Shown here: positions 35,563 through 47,479 of the stretch, one piece after another
Layout of the letters: every line of letters starts with the position of its first letter
How positions within the stretch are numbered: the first letter of the stretch is position 1
Assembly (NCBI RefSeq): GCF_003597395.2
Contig: NC_133777.1
Span: 10,582,504-10,646,503, forward strand
From: Chelonoidis abingdonii
Taxonomy: Eukaryota; Chordata; Testudines; Testudinidae
Direction of reading: 5' to 3'
Length of the DNA: 64,000 bases
Translations under genes and position numbers: made by a program
The notes under the pieces: model-generated
What the model saw: the letters and a program-made list of their open reading frames with translations, nothing else
Told to the model about the DNA's origin: nothing
Database searches by the model: none

Positions 35563-38500
35563 GAAATAACAGTACCTTTCCTTCAATCTGTAGCCTTATT
35601 TCCAAGTAGCTATTGCATTTTTAATGCAGTGCAGTATTGGTGATTCGTAGATGCTCAGAATTCAATATTTCTTTCCGGCTGAAGTAGCTCTTCCTGCTAG
35701 AACCTAACCTGGAAATGAGTTGGGCAGCACATAATGAACAAAGAAAGGGAAGATGAGGAATGGCTTTTTGAGTAGGAACTCATCAGTCATGATAGCTACA
35801 AACTGTACCTCTTTGAGCTGTACCTTTTAACAGACGGGCAAGTGGAAAATTCTTTACCCTGTTCACCACTAATGCATGGTGCCAAAAAGAAACAACTTTT
35901 TGTGCAAATCCTTTTTGATTTTGGTCCGTTTATTGATGCCTTCAGAAACAAGACCTCTGTGGAGGCGTTTATAGAAACAGCTTTTTGAGGAAGGTTGCCC
36001 TAAACCTTCAACCTGAAGTGTAAGTTTGGCTGGGTTTCTGCAGAGTAGCTAAAGGATTGTAGATGGTGATTAACAGGGGCAGAAGTAATACTTGTAAAAC
36101 ATTGACAAATGCAACGTAATTCTCTGCAGTATCCGGCCCTCTTCAGACTGGTTTATATATGGCCCATGTTCAGCCTTCCAGTAGGGCTCATTCATAGAGC
36201 TTGCTGGTGACTTTTTTTTTTTTTTACACTAGCACTGTAGCAGCCAGAACTGCGGTGCAATGATTGGGATGTACGTGACCAGTTTTGTCTTAAGTGGCCA
36301 CTCATTCTTTTCGCTGTGTATTTGTTCTTGTGGCCATCATGCCAATATCAACCCAGTAAATTTTTGTCAACTATTTATCTAATAGGTTATAGAATAGCTA
36401 ACTTTATTAATATCATTTGTAGCCTACATCTGTGTGGTGAACCAGAAAATATGTTTGGAAAGGAAAATTGCAGTTCAGGCAATTGTGGTTTAATATACAT
36501 GCCATGTGTAGCTAAGCAAGTGGAGTAAACTCTTAATAAAAAGATTGAGGTCAGTAGTGTGTTTTTAAATATTACAATATTGTTAGACCACTGGGTGAAA
36601 TGAAAATAATCTGTCTTAAAAGATACAGAACATCTGAATGAAAGGATTTTCCATCTCTGACAATGTCAGGGTATGAGAGGGTTAAACTAGATGCTCAGAG
36701 CTACATGGGTTCAGATATCAGAGCGTGGTATAGCCAAAGCGGTAGACATTATGGATCACTTGGATTTCCTACGCACTTGTGCATTGCAGTGAATACTGCC
36801 CAGTACTCTCTTCTTTGCTAGGTCAATAGAAATAGCTGGGATGTGGCTCTTCTGAGTTTGATCTGAAGTTCTAGCTGAAAGTGGCTTGTGGGAAAGAGGA
36901 GTGTGGTGAGAGCATAGTGGTGAACATGTCTGAATGTGGATGATTCCTCCCTATTGCTAGTGAAAGAGCTGCAGCCTGATTTCTGTGGGTAATGGTAAGA
37001 GTACCTCAGTTGTACCTGGTAACAAATGGTGGGTGTGGCAGTGCACTGTCACATGAGAAGACTTCCCTCTCAAACTGCAGGTGCTGCTCAGCACAAGACT
37101 CACTGCTTAACAATTTTCTCATTGGGAATTGCTGATTAAAAACCATTGCCACAATACCATTTGAAGTATCTCTGTCAAAACAGCAGATTATCGGGCACCT
37201 GTGCCATTCCTCCAATTGCTCTGACAACATGAGTGTGAGGTATTTTGGGAGACAGTAGCTGTTAGATAGAAAATGCCTTCCATAATGTAGGCAGGAGTTT
37301 AGAATAACATTTCAGCTTTGAAGTCCCACCATAACATGGGCAGACAGACTTTTTTTTTGTGTGTCAATAGAGCAGTTCTGTGGACTTAATATTGGAATAC
37401 CCTGATTGATTTTTGTCCTTTTGCTAAGCATGAGTTTAGAAAGGCTACTCCATAGAGCTAGTTATACTACAATAGTGCTCACAATGTGATAGGTGCTTTC
37501 CAAACATAGGAGCACTTTTTTCTGTGAAGAGATCATTAAGGAGTCAAACAATAAATCAAGGGGAAGGGAGAAGTCTTGCTTAAATACCATGATACAGTAG
37601 ATGGAGTAAGTAGTTATGTCCTTCTTGTCTGAGCCACCAAGGTCATGACATCAGAGATGCTGGCCACATATGGCCATAGACAACATGCTGATTTGGTATT
37701 TTCACATGGCTTAGCTGTACAGCTGGTACAAAAACTAGTAGAGTTTTCTGGGTGGTGGGGAATATCCTGCACTCAAATTAATCTGTCCTGGTTAAAAGAT
37801 TGAGTGAAAAGACCACTCTCAAGATCTTAATTATCCTAACTTGATTGAACCTGGTTGAAGACTGTGTACACAATTTAGTAAGAACCAGCTTGACCCACCA
37901 CAGCTTTTTGAGAGGAAACGCTATAGAGTGCTATTACAATGCAATATCCCTGAGACCAAAGCCTGTATAACCTCCATCACTTAAGGAGTTTTGAACTGTT
38001 TGATCAGTTATGGATTTTTGCTTGTTGCTAACCTAGTAGCATGAGTAACAGCAGTGGATGCACTCCTCTGAGCTGAATTCAGCTTTCTAACTATTGCAGC
38101 TGTTCACTTGTATTTAGATATTAAGGGGCAGTTTCTTTTCCTAACTGCTGTTTTTGAGGATCAAAGCTTGCCCCCTTTGCTCCTGGGGGCTAGAAATACT
38201 TAGTCAGCAATAATGTACTTTGTCCCTGAGTTGAAGTTTGTACCAACTTCTCTTGTTGCTGTCTAGCCACCCACTCTAGTGGACATGTGACATTAACTGA
38301 TGGATCAAGTAGTACTATATAAAGATAGGGCTTTGATACCATTTGTACAGTGTTTGATAAGTAGCGATGGGCTCCACAGAGAGCTGAGTCAGACCCTCGT
38401 TTGAAGAGTACTTCCTGATGAATGTGGCCCTTGTCGTCATTCCCTTTTATTTTTCTGTTCTTACAGTTCCCACTTTCTCTGGGAATGTATACACTGGTCT

Positions 38501-39499
38501 CTGTGCTGAAATTTCACCAGGGTGCTACTGGTGGTGCTGCATCTGCAAATAAACTGGCAGTAGCAACAGGGGGAGCACTGGAATAGATGGGCAGCTGATG
38601 TTAGCCACTGTTGTCCAAGCCTGCTAAGAGCAGGTCTACACAACAGCATAATTAATCACTAGTGCCTGTCCACTGTAGCATTTCCATCACTCTGGTGGTA
38701 GTGGTGGGGAAATTCTACATCAGCATAAGACCCCTGGAGAGCACTCAAGGGTTGTATCTAAGACTGAAAGTTAAACGCTGCATCAGTGCTAGAGACACCA
38801 CTTAAACTTACACTTCTGACTTCTTTGCTTTGAGGAGCTGGAAATAGCCTTGTAAGTTACCGCTGCAAACTTTATTCATCCAATGATTGAGTAGGCTAAC
38901 TATAGCTACTGCTTTTGAGTGATGACAAATGCTGCTTCTAAACTTCGTCTGTCCACTTTACTGTATCTCTGCACTCAGTTTCACTGTCTTCATTGTCTTT
39001 TCAGATCTGGTTGTACAGTAACTCTTCAAAAGTTATTTCCGAGTTCACGTAGTGCTTGGAGCTCTAGTGACATTCACACTTAGCTGTGTGGGGGAGAAGG
39101 GGGGGCGGAATACCTTTCACTTGTTTCAATACCTTGCCTGTTTTTCTAAGAGACTTGCTTTGAGTTGGTTCATTACAAGCTGTGGCACTGTAGAACTTTT
39201 CCATCTTCAGAACTTTCTCACCTATTGCTTGGGGGAGGGGCATTACAGTCCTAGGACTGCACATGCAGCCTGAGCATTAAGTCACAGTTATATGAATGAT
39301 GGCAGAAGGGAAGAGAAACTAGGACTTGCTCATCCCCTCTCCTGCCTCATATCCATTTGTCATGGTCAGGAGCCGATGCAGAGGCAAAGGTGGTGACAGT
39401 GTTAATGGATTTTTACAACATGTAGTGGCCATTCATTGAAAGTATTGTAGTAGCTTTTAAAACCAGCAGTCCCGTGTGTGTTTCTCCACATATATTCTC
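35563..39499. other. Unique non-coding DNA, no gene seen
   Basis: AT-rich sequence with short frames only. No TIR, tail or exon recognised. A short fragment near 38635-38770 ('CAGGTCTACACAACAGC') vaguely resembles a MITE end but has no partner. Confidence 0.5.
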
Positions 39500-39600
39500 T
39501 TAGGGTACGTCTACACTGCACGATTACTTCGAATTAGCTTAATCCGATATTACAAAACAGATCTAAAAATCGGTTTAGCGCGTCCACAGTGGGATCACGA

Positions 39601-39700
39601 NNNNNNNNNNNNNNNNNNNNNNNNNNNNNNNNNNNNNNNNNNNNNNNNNNNNNNNNNNNNNNNNNNNNNNNNNNNNNNNNNNNNNNNNNNNNNNNNNNNN
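39601..39700. other. Assembly gap (100 N)
   Basis: One hundred Ns, the conventional size for a gap of unknown length. It sits about 100 bp inside the left end of a Harbinger element, so the true element may be longer than shown. Confidence 1.
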
Positions 39701-40249
39701 CGTCGCATATCCTCCTCCCGCTCTGGCCAGTAGCAAATCGCATGTCTGCCCCCTATTACATTTTCTGTTTTCTACAAGGGGTAACAATGGATGGATATCC
39801 TCTCCTGACAATACCACCGCAGGAGCAGATCGTTTGTTTATGCATCCTTCAATGCAATGCCTTCAATGGGCCTGCAGTTCCAAATGTCTTGCAAAATGAT
39901 GCGTTGAAAGTACCCTTACTATGGGGGAACGGAGAAGGCTGCCTTGGCCAGAAATGTTCTTCATATATCATAAGGCTTTTGAGTTCATCACGATCGATTC
40001 ATGGAGATTAATTTGGGGATTTTCGGCTCCATCCCCGACATGTTAACGAATGTTCCTGTAAACTGTAATGGCTGCGACTTGTAGCAAAGCCCTGGTGTCA
40101 ATGCGATCTAAAAAACCATGTGGTTTTATCTGTTGTTTATACAGAATGAAGGACACTACCGGAGGTCCTTCCATTGGCTTCACTGTTGAGCTTGTCCTTG
40201 GGAGCGCAGGGACTGTTATTCTTGGGTCTCAAAAGATCCTTGGCGTTTG

Positions 40250-40664
40250 GGGTTTATGGACTGCTGTGTGCTATCACCACGGTCATCTTCTCCTCCATCT
40301 CCTCTCCATCTTCCCCCGCGGCTACATCCTCAGAAACACTTGAATTCAATCCCTAAGTCTGATCCACGGACAGGGTTGGGGCACTGGTTTAGCGCTGACC
40401 CCATTGCATGTAGTTCAGGCATAGAGCGGGCATGTTTTCGGCTCAGAGCCTGACCTTCCGTTTGCTCCTGCTTTTGGTAGCCCTGTCTAAGCCCTTCCTG
40501 TTCATCGCACTGCAGGGAGTCCCTGCTGGGCCCTTTCAGCTATATACTTTGATTCTTTCCAAAAACTTTTTTCATCGTCTTTTGGAACGCAGTGCTGTGA
40601 GCACTGGTCCTCCCCCATGATAGCGATCAGATCCAGACTCTGGGTGGTCCAAGCTTGCGCTCTC
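40250..40664 (-). pseudogene. Myb/SANT-like Harbinger accessory gene, broken
   Basis: Read on the minus strand, the frame gives 'RAQAWTTQSLDLIAIMGED' (from 40664), matching the N-terminal Myb/SANT helices of MSANTD-type proteins ('AWT-RE-LDLIAVWGD'). After a frame change come 'GRSGSEPKTC' (near 40450) and a 'L-ELHAM'-type end (near 40400), which is the second half of the same domain. An acidic, Glu/Asp-rich stretch follows (about 40250-40330), as it does in the turtle family. Several stops and frameshifts are present, so no protein is made. The intact form would bind transposon ends. This is the most complete copy in the window. Confidence 0.75.
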
Positions 40665-41212
40665 TTCGATTATCCAGAGACTGGCATTGTATTAACCAGT
40701 GCATAGGTGACCACAAAGAGCTATGTTGTGTGTGCTGACCCTCACGGTGGACATCAGGAAATGGAATTTCAAAAGTTCACGGGGATTCAGCTTTTTCCTG
40801 CTTTACCTGGCCAGTGCATCCCAGTGTAGTGTCCGATGCTATTCATGAGTGCCCCTTGTGCACAATTGGTTCTGAAAACCCACATTGCGAGTGGCTCACT
40901 TGGGGCAAGAGTCAATAGCTCCCTTCCTGTTTCTAAAATGAGTTGTCCTGCCTGGATGTCATAGCCCCGCGCTGCTTGCCTCCAAGTGCTCCCCGCCCCC
41001 CCGCCCCCCAGTTTATGTCACGAATAAGTCTGTTTCTTATTCTGTATTCCGCCACGACTTTGCATGACATAAATGGGGGGCGGGCCCTGCCCACGGTACG
41101 CTGGCGGAGGGTGGGAGAGAAGTTGAAGCAATGAGTGCGTTTCTTTGCGGCGAGACACCCCTGTTAATACAGCCACGGAGTAGCTGCGCTCTTCTAATAC
41201 ACTTGACTCTTC

Positions 41213-41283
41213 TTTCAGAGGGTAGCCGTGTTAGTCTGGAACTGTAAAAGCAGGCAGAGAATCTGTTGGCACCCTTATAGGCT
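41213..41283. repeat. Fragment of a widespread turtle interspersed repeat
   Basis: The segment beginning TTCAGAGGGTAGCCGTGTTA and running through 'GCACCCTTATAGGCTAC' matches a repeat I have seen many times in chelonian sequence. I cannot name its class with certainty (SINE-like or a LINE/Penelope end). Only about 70 bp remains, inserted in or captured by the Harbinger element. Confidence 0.5.
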
Positions 41284-43159
41284 ACAAGAGTCTGTTTCTT
41301 ATAAGGTACACATTGATTCTCTTGCTGCTTTTTACTTTCTGGTAGGTAGACAGCTCTCTTTTAGCAAAACCATTTAAGGGAGGGATTGACTCGTGGCCAG
41401 TGAGTCAATCCCAAGTTTGCTTTCGTTGCGCCCCCGGTGATTTTTAGCCAGGGGCACTTCATTGTAGGCAGCGGACATTCAGAGAAGAAGAGAACTGTTC
41501 ATGTCATTGCCAGTTTCCTCTGGCAGTTGGGGCTACAGAACAACTGAGTAACCATCTCTGCTATCATTGGCCAAAGCAATTGAATGCCTGTGTGTAGCGC
41601 TCGAGTGTCGCCTTCTGTACTTCACGGCCATCTATACACAAATGGTGATGGGAAAAACAAAAAGCGGACGTCTCAGGCTGCCGTGCATTGTTTCTGCAAG
41701 GGCAATCCAGGAGAAAGGTGCCGAAAGTACTGTCTGCTGATGTTTTCCCGGAGCAAGGATGACTGACGACATTTACCCAAGAACCCCCCGCGACCATTAA
41801 ACATTAGCATCAGGGGCGGGGGATCATGGAAGCGGAAAGGGGTCGCTGAGGGCTCCAGCTATCCCACAGTCCTCAGCAGTCATCTTTAAAACTATTTTCA
41901 TTCTTGGATGAGCGCCCAGTGTTCTGTAGCTTACAACACATGTCTTTTATGGTTCACGGAACAGCTCATCCCTTCTCTTCCCCCACCCGGCACGAGAATG
42001 AAAGTTAAATAAAGCAACCTTGGGTACTTACAATGCACCCTCTTTGTACTTGAATGCTGCTGAAGAGGCGATGCAGCTTGCACTGAGAGCATTAGAGACT
42101 TTGCCAGTGGAGTATCATAACCAATGAAGTAATCTGAGGTTGATTATTCTAGTTGAACATCCGCTCCTCTCCCCCTTCCTGTGGGTTAGATGGTACAAGT
42201 ACTACTGTAGACAGCAGAAACATTACCGTCTCATCTCTTTTGTTACAACTCATCAGTAAATGGGACAGAACGAATGAATAACCCTGTTGAAAATTTTGAA
42301 AGCAAAATAGAGAGAAGATTGACTCACTTGGGACTGTCATCCTGCCCTTTACAGTTAATAAAAATAGTCAATCCAGACAAGAATAGGATACACTGATTTA
42401 AATACACTGTATTCACAGCCACAGCTGCTCCACATCAGTATTCACAGCAGGGAGGCCGCTGCAAGTTAACGCACCGTTGCTTCCCACTTATCGTGCTACT
42501 CAAGCAGTGACCCCCCCCCATTGTTTGGCATGTGTTATGAAGATAGCTGATAAAGAATCAGCAGAACTAGTTAGTGAGATACAATGAGGGGGAGGCAGCC
42601 TCCTGGGCTATGACATTCCATGCAGTTCAGATCCTTTTCCTTACCAAGAGAGGAAGGCGGTTTATGAAGCTCAGCCCCCAGGTGAGGAGATGAAGACAGT
42701 TTACAGCCGTTCTGTACCATCCCACTGTCAGCAAAAAGGGAGGTTCATTCCCATTTTCACCCAGGGCCCCCGCCAGACTCAGCCAGAGCACTCCTGGGCG
42801 ACCGTCTACACTGGGGAGGGGCAGCAGGAGCGGTACTGCTCTTCACCGCAGCAGCATCGCGTCTGCCAGCCAGCATTCAGTACACAGACGGTGACATTTT
42901 TTCAGTAGTCAAGGAATTATCTATTTACTTTTCTTTCATGTGCTGGGGGGGGGGGGAGGAAGAGACTGACCGAAGCTGTTCGTGAACCCGCAAGAACGTG
43001 TAATTAAGCGGATACAGACATTGGGCGCTTCAGCCAAGAATGCACAATAGTTTTTCAGGAACTTGCTGTGGAGACTGGTTAGCTGTAGGCCTCATTTACC
43101 CCCTCCCTCCCTCCATGAGCATCCCGTTTGAGTCTCTGGCTTCCTGTTACGGTTGTCAC

Positions 43160-43320
43160 GCACCGCTGTGTATCTGTAGTTTTTTTTCAAAGCTTTGGCA
43201 TTTTCGCTGTTCTTTAACGGAGCTCTGATAAAAGAGATTTGTCTCCCATACAGCGATGACATCTGCCGTGGATGTCTCCCGTACGGTTCAATGCAAGATA
43301 CTTTGCATTGAACTGCATCG
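43160..43320 (-). pseudogene. Myb/SANT module relic, duplicated unit 1
   Basis: One minus-strand frame reads 'DVIAVWETNLFYQSSVKE' then 'RKCQSFEKK'. This lines up with the 'DLIAVWGD...SVL-ELR' and 'RNAKTFEKIS' positions of MSANTD-type domains. The first helix has been scrambled ('VRETSTA') and a stop follows near 43160. Relic of a DNA-binding accessory gene. Confidence 0.65.
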
Positions 43321-44289
43321 CCACCCGTGGTGATCAGACTGGGAACGTTGAAAGCAGGAAATGTCACTTGTAAAGCTCTCGGGGATTTCCCTGTTACCGC
43401 ACTCCGCATCCGAGTTCGCTATTGCGGACCAGAGCGGTCAGTGTGCACTGTCTGTAGAATAATTAGCAAGTGTAACAGAGATCCACTATCAGAGAGCACA
43501 GCTGCTCTGTGTCAGTATTCACAGGGTTGCCCCTGCAAAGAAGCACACCTGTTGCTTTTCCTCCTCCCTCAACCTTCCTGGGCCTACGTTGTCAGTGCCC
43601 CCCCCGTTTGTGTCTGAAGTTGTTAAGGAATTACAAGAATAGAAACAAGGACTTGTTAGTGAGATAAAATGTGTCGGGGGGGGCACTGGAGGCAGCCTCC
43701 CAGGGCTATGACAGTCCAGGGCAGGATGCGACTCTATGTCTAGAAACCTAGGGAGGAATTGACTCGTTGCCCAAGCAGTCAATCCCAGTTGCTTTCAAAT
43801 TTCCAGCCCCCAGTTTCGATATGAAGCTGCGTTATTATCGTTCTGTCTTCTACTGTTTGAGTAAGCAGAAAATTGCCTCTGTTGAGCAATTCAGGATTGG
43901 CTTTCTCCTGTATGGTGGGCAGGTCTGCAGACCGTCTACCCACCAAGAGGAGAAGATGGAGAGGCGGACTGCTTCTTCAAGCTGTAGCTGCCCGTCTACC
44001 GCAGGCTTCAGTACCACATAGGTGTGCCATAGAAAGTAGTCAAGGAATGATTTCTTTCCTTTTTTTTCACGTGGTTTTGGGGAGGGGGAGGGGGAAGATA
44101 ACTGAGGAAGCTGTTCCCTGAACACGCAGCACTTGTGTTTGAACCTACAACATTGGAGCTCAGCCAGAATGCAAATAATTATCAGAGACTGCTGTGGACT
44201 GTGGGATAAGCTGGAGCCTCAGTACCCCTCCCTCCCTTATGAGCGTCCATTTTGAGTCTCTGGCTTCCCGTTAGTTGTCACGCAGCGCT

Positions 44290-44452
44290 GCTGTATCCTT
44301 GGAGTTTATTTCAAACGCTTTGGCATTCGTGTTCTGTAACGGAGCTGGATACAACAAGATTTGTCTCCCATACAGATGATCAGACCTAGTATTCTTCCCG
44401 TATGGTTCTATGCTGGAGCTCTTTTTCGATTTCAGACTGCATACGCCAGCCC
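44290..44452 (-). pseudogene. Myb/SANT module relic, duplicated unit 2
   Basis: An ATG at 44452-44450 on the minus strand starts 'MQSEIEKELQH', the frame-shifted version of the 'MQSQNRKRAPAW' start seen in the family. Further on, 'YGRQIL' and 'NAKAFE'-like positions appear in other frames. It is the same module as at 43160-43320, about 1.13 kb away. Broken by indels. Confidence 0.6.
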
Positions 44453-44805
44453 GTGCTGATCAGAGCTCACGCTGGCAACAGGAAATGTAATTCAAAGTTC
44501 GCCGTGGCTTTCCTGTTTACCTCCCGCTGCATGCGGTCAGACTTGACCGCTCTGGACAGCAGTTGCTGCACTCTGGGATGCCGCCCGGAGGCCAATAACG
44601 TCTCTTCCGTCCACACGACCCTTAATCCGAGTTTTCACTATCGAATTTAGTGCTACTCCTCTCGTTTGGAGGAGAATTCCGAAATCGATTTAAGTTGAGC
44701 AGTTATAACTCGATCATTAATGACGACGTCGTCGTGAAGGATACAGCTTAATCGTATATCGGCCAATATAAACAATTTTAAGTCGCAGTGTAGACCTGGC
44801 CTTTA

Positions 44806-46632
44806 GATTTATTTGTGCAGCTGGTGGAAGATGACCAAGACAGCACTTGATACTAGCCAGCATTAGGCATTAGATGTGTAGCACATTCTTGTGTTCATAA
44901 CACCCATCTTCATAGTGGGGCATAAATGCTTTTCCCACCCAGTCTCAATTGCTTGTATCAGATGTACCTGTGGATGTATTTTTAGTGTGACTACTTTGTT
45001 CACTTAAAAAAAAAAAAGTGGAAACAGCCTTGTTGATGTAATTCTCCCTTTCAGTCTGCTCTCTTAGCTGAGAAAGGATGAAACCTCTTTCTCAGAACTG
45101 TGTGACCAGACAGCTTTCTGCAGATGTTTGGTAACCGCTAGTTTAGAGGACCTCTTTCCACACACAGGTCAGAGAACAACCTCTTCATCTACTTTTCAAC
45201 TCCATAATGATGGGCTGCTTTCTCCAGATATTCAGGTCCCAAATGACTTAAGGAGTTCCGCAGTCCGGGCCAGGACCATATGCAATGTAGCCTGAAACCA
45301 AAATGGAATGACCTTTCTACAGATCTTGGGTCGGGGTATCCTTACATGCTCATGTCCAGTAGTTTTGTGCAGTCTGCTCTACTTTATGCCCTGAACTAGA
45401 TAGAGCTCCTAAGGTGCCTGTTGCCATGGTATCTATTAGTCATAGAAAGCAGTCATTCAGTATATTTTTATCTCCATCTCCTTTGTTTTTTCACAGTTGG
45501 AGCAGTTTCCCCCCTCCTTAGTCAAGTCTTCTCCGTTAGTCATGTCTCATCACTTACTAACTAATACTGGTTTTGGTAGGTGGCGGGTATTGGAGGAAAT
45601 CTTTACTGACATGGTTGGTCTTTGCCTCTTAAACCTGGTAAATGTCCCTACAATTGGGCACCCTGGAATTGGTCCACTGCCTTGCCTCCAGATTGTAACA
45701 TGTAACATGTCTTGTTTAAGTTTTTGTATGTCAGACCACTGGATGAGGTAACATAGCACAGTATGCCAATTCTGCAAGCCCTGCTTGCACTTGCATCGTG
45801 TTTTCCCAGATTCATGTTGGATGTTGAAAAACTTCTGGTCTAACTCCATGTTGCTGCAGTCTGGGAATCTAGACCAGTCTGGGAATCTTGCTATTCTGTG
45901 ATTGCTGTGCTCCCTTTCTTGGTTAGTGGAGAGAGAAATCTACATTGATGATGATGCTGCCCAGCAACCTGTCTTTTCAGGGGGTCAGTGCTTGAGTTCC
46001 TGCTTTACAATTGATTTACCTAAACTGTGACTCATTTTCAGGTAGCATTCTTACAATGTCAACATTGTAAATAGGATAATAGATCTGGCTTGGCCCAATG
46101 GTGAAGAACTGGTGTCTTGAGCAGCCTTTGGCATTGTTGTGAAGAAGCAGGTGGGCTGGCTGTCTTCTCTTTCCTCCTCCTCCTCCTCTGCAAATCCGCA
46201 TACTGTAGTCCCAGCCTCATCTCTTGGGGAAGAGAGGAGAAGAGAAGGGAACAGAAGAGAAAAGGTTCATGCTGTGTGCTTGTCTAAAACAAACTACTTA
46301 AGCTGACACGATTCAACTGTTTCTGGTTTTGTGCAAAGGCACTGCCTGCTGCAATTTGTTTTTTCCCTGACCTCTGGATTGGGAAGAGATCATTATTGTG
46401 ATTATCCAGACTGCTGAAGCAGTAGTGGTGTCATGCTTCGCTTGTGGGCATGTAGCGGAGGAAGGATTGAGACGCAAGCTCTCATGCACGCTGCCAACCT
46501 CCCACCTCGTTAGGTTTTCATGTTGCTGTGCAGCTGTGAAATTCATCAGCCAATCAGTAGCACAGCATTGAGGCAGTACGACCCACTGAATAACTGTGTC
46601 CCTAGTTTGATCAGACTGAAGCATTTAACTTA
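44806..46632. other. Unique non-coding DNA, no gene seen
   Basis: No recognisable element or exon. The 84- and 99-codon open frames around 45500-45850 overlap on opposite strands and show no domain. Confidence 0.55.
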
Positions 46633-47098
46633 CAGTAGAACTTCAAAGATGTGAACACCAGAGCTACAGACTGGTTACTTCCAGTTTCACTGTCAATCAG
46701 GCAGCAGCAGGTGGGGGGAAGGAAGGAAACAAATACTGTACTGTGCCTGTATTGCATTTTAAAGGTGGGTACATCTGGGTGGCCTATCCCCACCCCCCCA
46801 CGCAGGGTACCCACTTACAGGTAGGAGTTGAAGAGGCTGAGATTTGCAAGCAGGAGCAGCACTGGGGTTTACGCTGCTTTCCTGTAAGCCATAGGTACAG
46901 TTTTTACACTTACACACAGAGACATCTACCCACCCACAGTTGGGGAGAGGACAAGCTTGCCCTACCTGGGAAGGGAACTGCCTCTGGATCCTGGCCCGGA
47001 GTGTGGACTGCTGGAGCCGGAGCTGGAGCTGCGTTCAGAGTTATGAATGCTTCAAAAACCTCCATTCCTGAGGTGTCCATAACTTTGAGGTTCTGCTG
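46633..47098. mobile_element. Tigger/pogo-like MITE, 466 bp, TA flanks
   Basis: The left end CAGTAGAACTTCAAAGATGT pairs with the right end, in reverse complement CAGCAGAACCTCAAAGTTAT. TA lies outside both ends (46631-46632 and 47099-47100). The 'CAGTAGAACCTCAGAGTTA' end type is common in turtles. It has no coding capacity; the 138-codon frame across it is fortuitous. Confidence 0.8.
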
Positions 47099-47177
47099 TA
47101 TTTGCTACCCTTTTCCCTGTGGGACGAGGGGAGTAAGAATAATAGATCTACACAACTGAGTCCATATACAAGTCTGA

Positions 47178-47476
47178 GGCCACGTCTATACGACGCGCCA
47201 TTTCGGCGCGTTAAAATCGAAAGCTCGGGGTTCGATATATTGCGTCTCGTCTAGACGGGGATATATCGAACCCAGAGCGCGCTTACATCGATTCCGGAAC
47301 TCCACCAAAACAAACGGAGTTCCGGATTCGACTTTGCGAGCCGCGCACATCGATCGGCACGGTGAAGACGGGTGAGTAACTCGATTTTAGATATTCGATT
47401 TCAGCTCACGCTATTCCTCAGTAGTTGAAAATTGTATCTAAAAATCGATTTTCTCACGCGTCATGTAGATGGGGCC
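47178..47476. mobile_element. MITE, 299 bp, TGA flanks, CpG-rich
   Basis: The left end GGCCACGTCTATACGACGCG pairs with the right end, in reverse complement GGCCCCATCTACATGACGCG. TGA flanks both sides (47175-47177 and 47477-47479). Many CpGs survive (GACGCGCC, GAGCGCGC, CGATCGGC), which suggests a young copy compared with 11536-11807. The two share 'CCGGAACTCCACCA'. Non-coding. Confidence 0.8.
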
Positions 47477-47479
47477 TGA

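Larger units (their letters stand above)
42420..44640. repeat. ~1.1 kb direct tandem duplication inside Harbinger element
   Basis: Blocks along 42420-43480 recur in the same order along 43490-44640 with an offset of about 1.1 kb. Examples are 'CAGTATTCACAG' (42438/43514), 'TAGTCAAGGAAT' (42907/44036), 'GAGTCTCTGGCTTCC' (43130/44253) and 'AGATTTGTCTCCCATACAG' (43236/44361). The copies are strongly diverged, with many indels, so the duplication is old. Each unit ends with a Myb/SANT module on the minus strand. Confidence 0.75.
39503..44802. mobile_element. 5.3 kb PIF/Harbinger element with gap (copy 2)
   Basis: The left end GGGTACGTCTACACTGCACG pairs with the right end, in reverse complement AGGCCAGGTCTACACTGCGA. 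TTA flanks both sides (39500-39502 and 44803-44805). The interior contains a nearly complete but broken Myb/SANT-like gene on - (40250-40664), a short foreign repeat at 41213, and a ~1.1 kb direct tandem duplication (42420-44640). Each duplicated unit has its own Myb/SANT N-terminal module on -. A 100-N gap at 39601-39700 lies just inside the left end. At about 5.3 kb the element is in the size range of autonomous Harbingers, but I recognise no DDE transposase. Confidence 0.8.

Noticed and set aside
38630..38815. Possible degraded MITE near CAGGTCTACACAAC
   Set aside because: Only one end-like motif and no partner, too weak to call.
39589..40011. 140-codon + strand frame beginning in the N gap
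   Set aside because: Part of it is translated Ns. The recognisable Myb/SANT similarity in this element is on the minus strand.
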